Assembly (NCBI GenBank): GCA_963677475.2
Contig: CAXXQD010000018.1
Span: 124,001-188,000 of the forward strand
From: JABMQB01 sp963677475
Lineage (GTDB): Bacteria > Bacteroidota > Bacteroidia > Bacteroidales > Prolixibacteraceae
Reading direction: 5' to 3'
Length of the DNA stretch: 64,000 bases
Shown here piece after piece: positions 1 through 7,433 of the stretch. The position numbers were made by a program, and so were the translations under genes. Numbering within the stretch: the stretch's first letter is position 1; each line of letters begins with the position of its first letter. The notes under the pieces were generated by a model. The model made no database searches, had not been told where the DNA came from, and was given only the letters and a program-made list of their open reading frames with translations.

Positions 1-387
1 CCAAATGTCGGTAACTTGTTTTTCCCTTTCCGGTTCGATTCCAAGTAACTTTCCGCCTCCGGCACCGTGTGCAGTATTGATGAACGGTTCGGCAATTAAC
101 CTGCGGCTTACAGCAACAACCGAATCGTTTGCTTCAAGGGCATGCATTAAAGAGTCAGAGTCTTTCAGATAGAATTCGCAATTGTTGTTTTCTAAAAAAC
201 GTGGTGCATGAATTTGTAAATGGGCGAGTTCTAATTTAGTGGCAGCTTCGATTCGGGTAGCCACTGCGCCTCCCATAAATGCCATAGTAAATACCCCTGC
301 AAAAAGCCCAAGGGCAATGGCAACAATCATAATTATGCTTCTTGATTTATTGCGCCATACGTTACGCCATGCTATTGACCATATCAT
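1..387 (-). CDS. ABC transporter permease, FtsX/MacB type (partial, runs off left edge)
   Basis: This is the N-terminal part of an ABC-transporter permease of the FtsX/MacB/LolC class; the C-terminus lies outside the window. The start ATG is at 387 and the protein begins MIWSIAWRNVWRNKSRSI. The same Trp-Arg-Asn-rich amphipathic start occurs in the neighbouring permease (AWRNVWRNRRRTF), followed by one hydrophobic membrane helix and the start of a periplasmic domain. It lies 18 bp downstream of the other permease, so the two are probably co-transcribed and could form a heterodimer. With the LolA-like gene and the TetR gene upstream, the context suggests lipoprotein or lipid handling, or export, at the envelope. 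The ATPase is presumably further left, outside the window. The class is secure; the substrate is unknown. Confidence 0.85.
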   Translation of the reverse strand, partial: MIWSIAWRNVWRNKSRSIIMIVAIALGLFAGVFTMAFMGGAVATRIEAATKLELAHLQIHAPRFLENNNCEFYLKDSDSLMHALEANDSVVAVSRRLIAEPFINTAHGAGGGKLLGIEPEREKQVTDIW

Positions 388-405
388 ATTGTTTCGTTTT
401 ATTCA

Positions 406-1626
406 CTATGCGCGCATAGCTTTGGTTATTTTTAATCGATGAATATTAATAATTGGGAAAATAGAGATGAACAAACTGATCAGGAAAACAAGGATCATCT
501 GGCTATAAAACAAGGAGCTTTTTAAAGAAAAAAACATGTAAGGCTCCATTCCGTACTGTTCGGTTGCTGTTGCCAGTTCTCCGGTTAATGGAATCGGGTT
601 TTCGTAAAAAACATAACAGAAAATAAAGCTGATTAATAGCCCGATACTAGATCCAATCATGCCAATTATTAAGGTTTCGAGAAACACTATAATCGATATT
701 TTGGTTTTTTTCATTCCCACAGCATGTATGACCCCAAATTCGCGTTTTCGTTCCTTCACCATCATCATAATTACACTGAACATTCCAAATGCAATTACCA
801 TGTAAAGTATGGCTAGCATGATGATGCCACTGCCACGGTCGCTTTGTATCAGTTGTTCAATTTCAGGCTGCATCTCAATCCAGGTCATCACACTGTTTTT
901 TTCAGGGATCAGAGCTTTTATATCTTTTTTAATAAAGTTAACCTGGTAGCTGTCGTCGGTCATAACCACTAGTGATGTTGAAATTCCATACGCCGAGTAA
1001 AATTCCCTGGCTTGGTGAATATCCATAAACACCAGGCGCTTATCGAACTCAGGGTTTGGGTGTTTCATAATACCCTTTACCCTAAAAAGACCGTTGGCAC
1101 TTATGCCGTGATAGCCCTGGCTGATCATAATCAGGGTATCGCCAACGCCAAGTTCAAGGTATTTTGCCAATCCGCTTCCAAGCACTACCCCTTTATCGCC
1201 TGAGGATAAGAATTCCCCGGTTTTTATTTTCTTTGAGATGTTCGTGATTTTGTTTTCTGCCTCGGGTTCAATGCCCATCACCAATGCTGGTTTACTGAAC
1301 ATTTTGTTGGCAGCCAGTGCAAAGGATTCAACGCGTTGTGATACCAGCGTTACCTGGTCAACCGATTCGATTTTTGAGATTAGCTCCTCGGATGCTTCAA
1401 AACCATTGTCAAGCGTACGTTCATTCCAGTAAGCCGAATCCTGCACTTGCAAATATCCGGAATAAAATTTCACAACATTGTCGATCATGCTGGTATAGGA
1501 ACCTTCCTGCATAGAACGCATCCACGAAGCAAGCAATACGCTAAAAACTATGGAAGAAATGGCAATAAATGTTCTTCGGCGATTGCGCCAAACATTCCTC
1601 CAGGCTAGTTTTAAATTTGTAAACAT
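406..1626 (-). CDS. ABC transporter permease, FtsX/MacB type
   Basis: A 406-residue inner-membrane permease of the FtsX/MacB/LolC-E class. One membrane helix lies at about residues 17-37 after an amphipathic WRNVWRNRRR start. A large periplasmic MacB-PCD-like domain follows (about 40-265). Three closely spaced C-terminal helices (about 272-296, 318-345 and 375-398) make up the FtsX domain. It is the second of two tandem permease genes and follows the LolA-like gene after a 167-bp gap that holds dispersed repeats. Permeases of this class couple cytoplasmic ATP hydrolysis to mechanical work on envelope substrates such as lipoproteins, peptides or drugs. The LolA-like neighbour favours a lipid or lipoprotein substrate, which is inference. 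Confidence 0.88.
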   Translation of the reverse strand: MFTNLKLAWRNVWRNRRRTFIAISSIVFSVLLASWMRSMQEGSYTSMIDNVVKFYSGYLQVQDSAYWNERTLDNGFEASEELISKIESVDQVTLVSQRVESFALAANKMFSKPALVMGIEPEAENKITNISKKIKTGEFLSSGDKGVVLGSGLAKYLELGVGDTLIMISQGYHGISANGLFRVKGIMKHPNPEFDKRLVFMDIHQAREFYSAYGISTSLVVMTDDSYQVNFIKKDIKALIPEKNSVMTWIEMQPEIEQLIQSDRGSGIIMLAILYMVIAFGMFSVIMMMVKERKREFGVIHAVGMKKTKISIIVFLETLIIGMIGSSIGLLISFIFCYVFYENPIPLTGELATATEQYGMEPYMFFSLKSSLFYSQMILVFLISLFISIFPIINIHRLKITKAMRA

Positions 1627-1702
1627 ATTTTTATTAATTACTGATTAGATTGAATTTCTGACTGAATGAATTTTTGAAAGATTGAACTATGAGATGATTA
1701 CT

Positions 1703-1729
1703 TGTCATTTCGAACGAAGTGAGAAATCT
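1703..1729. repeat. Dispersed 27-bp intergenic repeat, copy 1
   Basis: A 27-bp sequence beginning TGTCATTTCGAACGAAGTGA and ending GAAATCT. Two diverged copies of the same length occur about 53 kb away at 54739-54765 and 54859-54885, all in intergenic DNA. A simple-sequence tract of ATTC units followed by ACTC units (about 1750-1785) follows it directly. Function unknown; it looks like a non-coding dispersed repeat family. Confidence 0.65.
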
Positions 1730-1749
1730 GTTTTTTTCTTTCATTCTGT

Positions 1750-1785
1750 CATTCATTCATTCATTCATTCATTCACTCACTCACT
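1750..1785. repeat. Tetranucleotide microsatellite (ATTC)n(ACTC)n
   Basis: About six ATTC units run into about three ACTC units in the gap between the LolA-like gene and the permease. Its downstream edge is about 10 bp from the LolA-like stop codon. Such tracts are prone to slippage, so length may vary between strains. Confidence 0.7.
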
Positions 1786-1793
1786 CGTTTAGT

Positions 1794-2537
1794 TTATCTT
1801 ACCCTTTTCATATTCTGTTGCGAGAAGAACGATTCTTTAAGGTTAACATTGAATTTCATATTTTTGAAAATCAAGATTGTTTTATGCCCTTCTTCATCTT
1901 CAGGGATCATTTCCAGGCGGGTTGGCATCATCCTGTCATCCATTTTTTGAATCTCGGTCAGTATTTCGGTGTTCACCAAATAATTATCTTCATCGTAATA
2001 CTCAGCCTGTAACCAATAATGTTCTTTTTTCGAAACCCACATAACAATTTTCCCCCAAACCACTGGGGCATCTTCATGTGGGATCAGCTCAGCTTTGTAG
2101 CAGTCGTACCCCTGAATGTTTTCTTCGCCCACTAAATTATGTGTGTAGTCTTTAACCAGTGACGATTCACGAACCAAATCGTCGTTTGTAAAATCTGATC
2201 CCATCCATGATTGCATCATCATTGAAGGAGGTATTTTTATCATCCGCTCGATTGATGGTACCCAATTCCACATTTCGTTGTGCCTTTTCAGGAAGACCTG
2301 TCCTTTTTCTTTGGCAGGGGCCGAGATATAGATAAGGCTGAATTCGTTTCCAAGGCTCCACATTTTCATGCTTACTTCTCGCGACCACGAGGGGCGTTCA
2401 ATAATCATGGTATATTCTCCGGTACTCGATGTACCACGGAATTTTTCATCGGCTTCCTTAATAATTGCTTTTATGTCTTGTGCAAATGATGCGAAAGCAA
2501 GCAGGTTTAACAGGATAAAAATGATTTTTCGTTTCAT
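1794..2537 (-). CDS. LolA-like outer membrane lipoprotein-sorting protein
   Basis: A 247-residue exported protein with a signal peptide (about residues 1-19, cleaved near FASFAQ). The rest resembles the LolA/LolB-like fold family annotated as outer membrane lipoprotein-sorting protein: an early block with YTMIIERPSW, the KGQVFLKRHNEMWNWVPSIERMI region, and the C-terminal ILIFKNMKFNVNL strand. Members are thought to bind lipid or acylated substrates in the periplasm. It lies 13 bp downstream of the TetR gene and upstream of two permeases, an arrangement common for envelope transport operons in this phylum. The family call is firm; whether it moves lipoproteins or another lipid is not shown by the sequence. 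Confidence 0.82.
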   Translation of the reverse strand: MKRKIIFILLNLLAFASFAQDIKAIIKEADEKFRGTSSTGEYTMIIERPSWSREVSMKMWSLGNEFSLIYISAPAKEKGQVFLKRHNEMWNWVPSIERMIKIPPSMMMQSWMGSDFTNDDLVRESSLVKDYTHNLVGEENIQGYDCYKAELIPHEDAPVVWGKIVMWVSKKEHYWLQAEYYDEDNYLVNTEILTEIQKMDDRMMPTRLEMIPEDEEGHKTILIFKNMKFNVNLKESFFSQQNMKRVR

Positions 2538-2550
2538 GGCTATGAGGTAT

Positions 2551-3144
2551 TTATTTTGTTGTTATTAATTTTGATATTCCGTTGATTACTTTTTCCTCCA
2601 TTATTTCAGCAGGAAAAATCTCGGGTGCAACAATAATGTATAACATTGCTCCTTCAATCAATGCACTAATGGTCATTAAATCGCCTTGCGGATCGCTACT
2701 GCCTTTGGATACAATAAAATCATGCATCATTTTAAACATAGGACCGGCTTTTTCTTCGTATTCTTTGTGGAAATTTTCAGATATGGAGGGCTGTACCATC
2801 AATGAGAAATAAAGCTTCCAAAATTTGTGGTTGTCGGTGACTAGTTTAAAACTTTTACGGATGAAATAATAAAATTCTTCTTCAGTTAGAATCCCATCGT
2901 GGTTCAGGTCGAAATTGGAAAAAATAACGTGAAAACCTTCTTTTGAAATTTCCTGCAAAATATCGTTTTTACTTTCAAAATAGTTGTAAACCAGTCCTTT
3001 CGAAATTTTAGCTTTTTTCGCTATCTGGCTTATGGATGTGGCATGAAAACCTTTCTCTGCAAAAAGCTCCAGGGAAGTTTCAAGGATAAGTTTTTTCTTT
3101 TCCTGCCTTATTTTATCAAACTGTTCGCTTGTTCTTGGTGACAT
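2551..3144 (-). CDS. TetR/AcrR family transcriptional regulator with an EF-hand-like loop
   Basis: A 197-residue TetR-family repressor. The N-terminal helix-turn-helix spans about residues 12-62, with the usual TSISQIAKKAKISKGLVYNYF recognition region. The rest is a helical ligand-binding and dimer domain. At residues 79-90 there is a canonical 12-residue EF-hand calcium loop, with D79, N81, D83, G84, L86, T87 and E90 in the correct places; this is unusual for TetR proteins. It is the first gene of a minus-strand operon with the LolA-like protein and two permeases, so it probably represses that operon and itself through the two inverted repeats just upstream. The inducer is unknown; calcium is only a hypothesis. 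Confidence 0.9.
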   Translation of the reverse strand: MSPRTSEQFDKIRQEKKKLILETSLELFAEKGFHATSISQIAKKAKISKGLVYNYFESKNDILQEISKEGFHVIFSNFDLNHDGILTEEEFYYFIRKSFKLVTDNHKFWKLYFSLMVQPSISENFHKEYEEKAGPMFKMMHDFIVSKGSSDPQGDLMTISALIEGAMLYIIVAPEIFPAEIMEEKVINGISKLITTK

Positions 3145-3161
3145 ATATTAAAAATTATGAC

Positions 3162-3175
3162 TGAACGGTTGGTCA
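3162..3175. promoter_or_regulatory. Putative TetR operator, site 1
   Basis: TGAACGGTTGGTCA is an imperfect inverted repeat 18 bp upstream of the TetR start codon. Its reverse complement matches site 2 at 10 of 14 positions. The placement suggests autorepression. Confidence 0.45.
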
Positions 3176-3233
3176 AAAATAAGAGCTTGTTTTCTAATTA
3201 GCAGTGTATTTTGTGTTAAAAAAATGTTAATAA

Positions 3234-3247
3234 TGACCGATCGGTTA
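3234..3247. promoter_or_regulatory. Putative TetR operator, site 2
   Basis: TGACCGATCGGTTA contains the perfect 10-bp palindrome ACCGATCGGT at 3236-3245, a shape typical of TetR operators. It lies between the TetR gene and the divergent oxidoreductase gene, so it could affect both directions. Confidence 0.5.
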
Positions 3248-3325
3248 ATTTTAAGGTTTTGTCTTTTTCCGTTTAAGTGATTTGGAAAAATAACTTGTTT
3301 AAATAGGTAAAAAACTATTAATTGT

Positions 3326-3333
3326 TATATTTG
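3326..3333 (+). promoter_or_regulatory. Possible Bacteroidota -7 promoter element for the oxidoreductase gene
   Basis: TATATTTG matches the TAnnTTTG -7 consensus of the Bacteroidota primary sigma factor and lies 38 bp before the start codon at 3371. No convincing -33 TTG was found at the usual distance, so this is tentative. Confidence 0.35.
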
Positions 3334-3370
3334 AATTTAATTCTAAACCATACTAAAATCAACTAATAGC

Positions 3371-4681
3371 ATGAAATCAGACAGACGTAATTTTTTGAAA
3401 AATTCAGTTGTGGTAGCTGCCGGAATTGGCGTAGCGCCTTCAATATTAAGTGCCTGCAACGGAGCGAACGATAAAATAACAGTTGCGCTAATCGGATGCC
3501 GGTCAATGGGTTTTAGCAACCTGAAAGCGTTCCTAAAAGAAAAAAATGTGGAGTGCCTCGCCTTGTGCGATGTTGATTCGACTATATTAGAAGAAAGAGC
3601 TGCCGAAGTTGAAAAGCTAACGGAAAAACGTCCGATTACCTATTCCGATTTCAGGCATGTTTTAGATAACCAGGATATTAATACCGTAATAATAGGAACT
3701 CCGGACCATTGGCACGCTATCATGATGATGATGGCATTGGAAGCCGGAAAACATGTGTATGTGGAAAAACCGATGGGACACAGTATTGAAGAGTGCAATG
3801 CCATGGTTAAAGCTGCCGAAAAATATCCCAATTCGGTTGTGCAGGTTGGTATGTGGCAACGAAGTGCCAAACATTGGTTCGATGCTTCGGAGGTGGTACA
3901 GTCGGGCGAACTGGGTGATGTGAACCTAGTAAAAGCATGGATTTACAAAGGCTACGATGAACCTTACAAAGCAGCTCCGGACGCTGAAGTCCCGGCTAAT
4001 GTGGATTATGACATGTGGTTAGGTCCCGTACCAGCCAGAACGTTTAATAAAAACAGGTTTCACTATAATTTCCGCTGGTATTGGGATTATGCAGGCGGTG
4101 CTATGACCGACTGGGGGGTTCACCTTATCGACTTTGCTGTTTACGCAATGAATGCCGGTTACCCGGATAAAATTTCACCGGGAGGAGGGATGTTCATGCA
4201 TGAAAAAGGGGTGATTGAAACACCGGATATTCAACAGGCAATCTACAATTACCCAACGCATACCATGCTGTGGGAGTGTGGGCTAAACCCGGGAATTGGT
4301 CCTTATGGCAATGGGCATGGTGTTGCTTTTGTGGGAACCAAAGGTACATTGATATTGACAAGGAACGGATGGCAAATATTCCCGGACAAGGACAATGCCA
4401 GCGGTGAACCATGGATGAAAGCCGTAAAAAAAGAGGGTACCGAAGATGGATTGCAATTGCATGTAAAAAACTTTTTAAAGTGCATTCGTAAAGGTGGTAC
4501 GCCAAACGCATCAGTGGATGTTGGGGCCAAAGTAGCGATTATTTCAGAGATGGGAAATATCGCCTACAGGGTAGGAGAAGTCATCCATTGGGATGATAAT
4601 GCCAAGAAGTTTAAAGAAGAAGCAGCCAACGAACTAATAAAAGTTTCGTATCGCGATAAATGGCAGTTGCCAAAGGTGTAA
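3371..4681 (+). CDS. Gfo/Idh/MocA family oxidoreductase, Tat-exported
   Basis: A 436-residue NAD(P)-dependent oxidoreductase of the Gfo/Idh/MocA family. It opens with a twin-arginine signal (SDRRNFLKNS) and a hydrophobic stretch ending ILSACN, so it is probably folded in the cytoplasm and then exported; the Cys at the end could also make it a lipoprotein. The Rossmann region begins near KITVALIGC, the family EKP motif appears in HVYVEKPMGHS (about residue 135), and GVHLIDFAVYA carries the usual downstream His. Members act on sugars and sugar derivatives, and Tat-exported ones are common in polysaccharide-degrading Bacteroidota. The substrate cannot be read from the sequence. It transcribes away from the TetR operon. 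Confidence 0.9.
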   Translation: MKSDRRNFLKNSVVVAAGIGVAPSILSACNGANDKITVALIGCRSMGFSNLKAFLKEKNVECLALCDVDSTILEERAAEVEKLTEKRPITYSDFRHVLDNQDINTVIIGTPDHWHAIMMMMALEAGKHVYVEKPMGHSIEECNAMVKAAEKYPNSVVQVGMWQRSAKHWFDASEVVQSGELGDVNLVKAWIYKGYDEPYKAAPDAEVPANVDYDMWLGPVPARTFNKNRFHYNFRWYWDYAGGAMTDWGVHLIDFAVYAMNAGYPDKISPGGGMFMHEKGVIETPDIQQAIYNYPTHTMLWECGLNPGIGPYGNGHGVAFVGTKGTLILTRNGWQIFPDKDNASGEPWMKAVKKEGTEDGLQLHVKNFLKCIRKGGTPNASVDVGAKVAIISEMGNIAYRVGEVIHWDDNAKKFKEEAANELIKVSYRDKWQLPKV

Positions 4682-4731
4682 ATTTGCCAAAAAATGCTTT
4701 TATTTGTAAAAATTTAAAGTTGGGATGTCAA

Positions 4732-4803
4732 GCGAGAGTAGCTCAGTGGTAGAGCATCAGCTTCCCAAGCTGAGGGTCGCGGGTTCGATCCCCGTTTCTC
4801 GCT
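4732..4803 (+). tRNA. tRNA-Gly, anticodon CCC
   Basis: A complete cloverleaf can be drawn. The acceptor stem GCGAGAG pairs with TTCTCGC with one G-T pair. The D arm is GCTC/GAGC. The anticodon stem TCAGC/GCTGA holds the loop TTCCCAA, giving anticodon CCC. The T arm is GCGGG/CCCGT with loop TTCGATC and the conserved GTTCGA core. No CCA is encoded. It lies between convergent protein genes. The identity follows from the anticodon. Confidence 0.93.
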
Positions 4804-4857
4804 CAAAAAGTTCCTAAATATTCAGGAAAATTGATCCTGTTATCCGATAGAAAAGAT

Positions 4858-6057
4858 TCAATCCTTTTTATACACCTCATCCATAAAATCATTAAAGATG
4901 GAATAGTTGCCTCCGGTGTTATGGAAAATAATGCCAATGATTTCATTTTTTTTATCCAACCAAAACAGGGAAATATTATCGCCGCCCATTTTGCCATACC
5001 TTCCATTTTTATCGACCCAGCCGCCCATTCCCCAGCCCCGATCGCGAATATGCCAGTTGCTGCCAATAATACTGTCGGGAAGGTGGTTTGTAATCATCAT
5101 ATCAATGTATTTTGGACGGAGTATCTTTTTCCCGTGAAACATTCCGTTGTTGAGCATCATTTCTGCGAAATTAAGGTAGTCCGAGGGCGTGGAAACAATA
5201 TGTGCATTTCCGTTGTAAACCTCAGGTTCCTTTATAAAATCACTGTTTTTCCAATCTTCATAAAGCTTTAATTTCTTTTCTTTTCGGTCGTAGGTGTACA
5301 TTGATCCAAAACGATGGGTTTTTTCTGCAGGGATAAAAAAATCAGTATCGTACATTTCAAGGGGCAATAACAGGTTATTCCTAAGAAATTCGTGATAAGG
5401 GGTTTCACTAATAAGCTCGATAAGATAAGTTAGCACATTTAATGAAGTGCCATATTGAAAACCTTCGCCCGGTTGTTTTTGAAGCGGCATTTCTGCGATT
5501 TTAAGCACATCGTGTTTTAAGCTTGAGTCTCTGTAAATACCATGCATTTTAAAAAAATCAGGATCGGTGCCAATACCCGATTGCCCGGTTAATAAGTCAT
5601 AAATTGTAATTTCCCTTTTAGCCGGAACAGGTTTTTGCGCACTGTCGTCCGACAAAACTTTCATGTTTTTATATTCAGGGATATACTTAGAAAGTGGATC
5701 ATCTATTGATAAAAGTCCTCTATCAACCAATAGTAGTGTAGCAGCTACCTTAAACGGATGTGCAGTACAATAAATCCGAAATAAACTCCTCTTTTTCAAG
5801 GTATCCCTATTGTCAAGATTTAAATAACCGATTGCTTTATGGTCAATTATCCCATGCTTATTGGCAAGGATATATTCGACACCTGCGAGGGAATTGTCCT
5901 GAATTTTCCCTTGCATAAGTTTTTCGATTTTATCTAATTTTGACGGTGTGAGATGGAGATTCCCGTTAGATAGATTTTGCCCTTCGGTTATATTAAAAAT
6001 AAATAAAACAGCCGAAGTTAGAATCCAAGTTACAATCGTTTTTATTGAACGTTCCAT
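4858..6057 (-). CDS. Serine-hydrolase-fold protein (beta-lactamase/PBP-like) with altered active site
   Basis: A 399-residue exported protein of the class C beta-lactamase/penicillin-binding-like serine hydrolase family, with a signal peptide to about residue 27. Family landmarks are present: the LLLVDRGLLSIDDPLSKYIPEYK region after the nucleophile, a LLTGQSGIG block, the YGTS motif (Tyr202) and LPLEMYDTDF. The catalytic SxxK motif, however, reads C97-T98-A99-H100 within FRIYCTAHPFK. Both the nucleophilic Ser and the general-base Lys are replaced, by Cys and His. The DNA in this stretch is in an otherwise intact frame. It could be a non-catalytic binding protein or use altered chemistry. It lies 36 bp downstream of a PQQ-propeller gene and may share its transcript. 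Confidence 0.8.
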   Translation of the reverse strand: MERSIKTIVTWILTSAVLFIFNITEGQNLSNGNLHLTPSKLDKIEKLMQGKIQDNSLAGVEYILANKHGIIDHKAIGYLNLDNRDTLKKRSLFRIYCTAHPFKVAATLLLVDRGLLSIDDPLSKYIPEYKNMKVLSDDSAQKPVPAKREITIYDLLTGQSGIGTDPDFFKMHGIYRDSSLKHDVLKIAEMPLQKQPGEGFQYGTSLNVLTYLIELISETPYHEFLRNNLLLPLEMYDTDFFIPAEKTHRFGSMYTYDRKEKKLKLYEDWKNSDFIKEPEVYNGNAHIVSTPSDYLNFAEMMLNNGMFHGKKILRPKYIDMMITNHLPDSIIGSNWHIRDRGWGMGGWVDKNGRYGKMGGDNISLFWLDKKNEIIGIIFHNTGGNYSIFNDFMDEVYKKD

Positions 6058-6093
6058 CCGTTTTTGGTTTATAACTACTAAACTAAATTATTT

Positions 6094-7311
6094 TTAAGAT
6101 TTTTTGATGTTGTATGCCATTAATACGTTACCACGTCTGACCAACAATAATCCATCCGCAATCGATAAATGGGCAATTGTCGGGCCTTTTCCGGCACTTG
6201 TCCTAAATGATCCGACTGATTCCAATACATTGTCATTCGCTTTTAGCAGCCTTACCCGGTTTCCTTTACTTTCGTAACAATAAAGCATCTCATCGGCAAC
6301 CATAAAGTTACATGAGTTCATACTGTTGACGGAGGATAAAGTTTTACCTGTTTTCGAATCGAGGCAAAACACGCCCTTCGAATTTCCTGAAACAATCAAC
6401 ATATCTTTATATAAAATTGACCCGCCCAGTTCGTTGGCTTTGATACTGTCGGTCCATATTATTTCCGGTTTTTCATTGATATCGTTCCATTGAAGCATCT
6501 TTCCGTAGTGATGATAGCCACCAGTCAGATAGATTTTATTATCTATAACCTGAGGGACCATACAGCTATTATGGGAATCTTTCCATAAAATTTTACCGTC
6601 TTTGCAATCAACTAATAAGTCATGTTTGTAACTCGATGCGAAAATTGCTTTTTTACTTTTTGCAGATATAAGCACAGGCGAAGTAAATGAAGTGGAGTCG
6701 TTCAGGCTTTCCGATTGCCAAATTACATCTCCGGTAGTTTTGTCAAGTGCAACAATAGTTGTCTTATTGCCACATGGTGTTAGAATTAGTTTCTCATCAA
6801 CAATAAGTGGAGATTCAGTTATCCCAAAATTCTCCAGGTCGAAACCAATGCTGCCAAAATCTTCATAGGAGGTTTGCCAGTTAATTTTACCTGTTTTTGC
6901 GTCAACACAAGCCACATCTCCATTTACAGTGATAGTATAAATTCTATTGTTATTAAAGGTTGGTGTACAACGGCTTTGAGGCCATGAATTTCCTTTTTTT
7001 GCCCTTCCAACAACAGTTTGCCAAAGGACTTTCCCTTTATAATCGAGGGCGCTTAAAATTTCAAGTGAATCGATCTTACCCATGGTGTATAGGGTTTTGT
7101 TGGTGGCGATTGTTGACGAGAAACCATCACCAAGCGAATCTTTAGCCCAAACAAGTTGCGGGCCATCTTCGGGCCAACTTTTGAACAAATTTGTTTCCTG
7201 GCAAATCCCGTTCCGATCTTCACCTCTCCATTGATACCATTGGGCTTGCGCGGAAATTGAGAAGGTAATTAACAGGGCATAAAAAATAGTTTTATACGAA
7301 GCTTTATTCAT
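6094..7311 (-). CDS. PQQ-like beta-propeller repeat protein
   Basis: A 405-residue exported beta-propeller protein with a signal peptide ending near SISAQAQ. It contains repeated W-rich blades (KVLWQT, KINWQTSYEDFG, DVIWQSES, KILWKDSH) with A-x-D-x-x-T-G-K turns typical of PQQ-binding-like repeats. It starts with the signature WRGEDRNGICQETNLFKSWP, which its paralogue at 14606-15841 shares in similar form. No cofactor-binding or catalytic domain is visible besides the propeller, so it is more likely a scaffold or binding protein than a quinoprotein dehydrogenase. It follows the SusD gene across a clear terminator and precedes the serine-hydrolase-like gene. Confidence 0.85.
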   Translation of the reverse strand: MNKASYKTIFYALLITFSISAQAQWYQWRGEDRNGICQETNLFKSWPEDGPQLVWAKDSLGDGFSSTIATNKTLYTMGKIDSLEILSALDYKGKVLWQTVVGRAKKGNSWPQSRCTPTFNNNRIYTITVNGDVACVDAKTGKINWQTSYEDFGSIGFDLENFGITESPLIVDEKLILTPCGNKTTIVALDKTTGDVIWQSESLNDSTSFTSPVLISAKSKKAIFASSYKHDLLVDCKDGKILWKDSHNSCMVPQVIDNKIYLTGGYHHYGKMLQWNDINEKPEIIWTDSIKANELGGSILYKDMLIVSGNSKGVFCLDSKTGKTLSSVNSMNSCNFMVADEMLYCYESKGNRVRLLKANDNVLESVGSFRTSAGKGPTIAHLSIADGLLLVRRGNVLMAYNIKKS

Positions 7312-7340
7312 CTTAAATAATATGATTTTTTTAATTGTTT

Positions 7341-7380
7341 AAAGGATAGGCTTTTTATTTACTACATTGCCTATCCTTTT
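7341..7380 (-). terminator. Intrinsic terminator downstream of susD
   Basis: The arms AAAGGATAGGC and GCCTATCCTTT form an 11-bp stem, with an A/T-rich run on the minus-strand side. It would end the SusC-SusD transcript before the propeller gene. Confidence 0.75.
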
Positions 7381-7433
7381 GTCATATTTCCACAATTTGA
7401 CCAAATAAATTTCTATACAATTAGGACCTATTA

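Noticed and set aside
1719..2012. 97-codon plus-strand frame rich in Ser-His-Phe
   Set aside because: Produced by the ATTC/ACTC microsatellite and the antisense of the LolA-like gene.
4831..5271. 146-codon plus-strand frame
   Set aside because: Antisense to the serine-hydrolase-like gene, which has clear family motifs.
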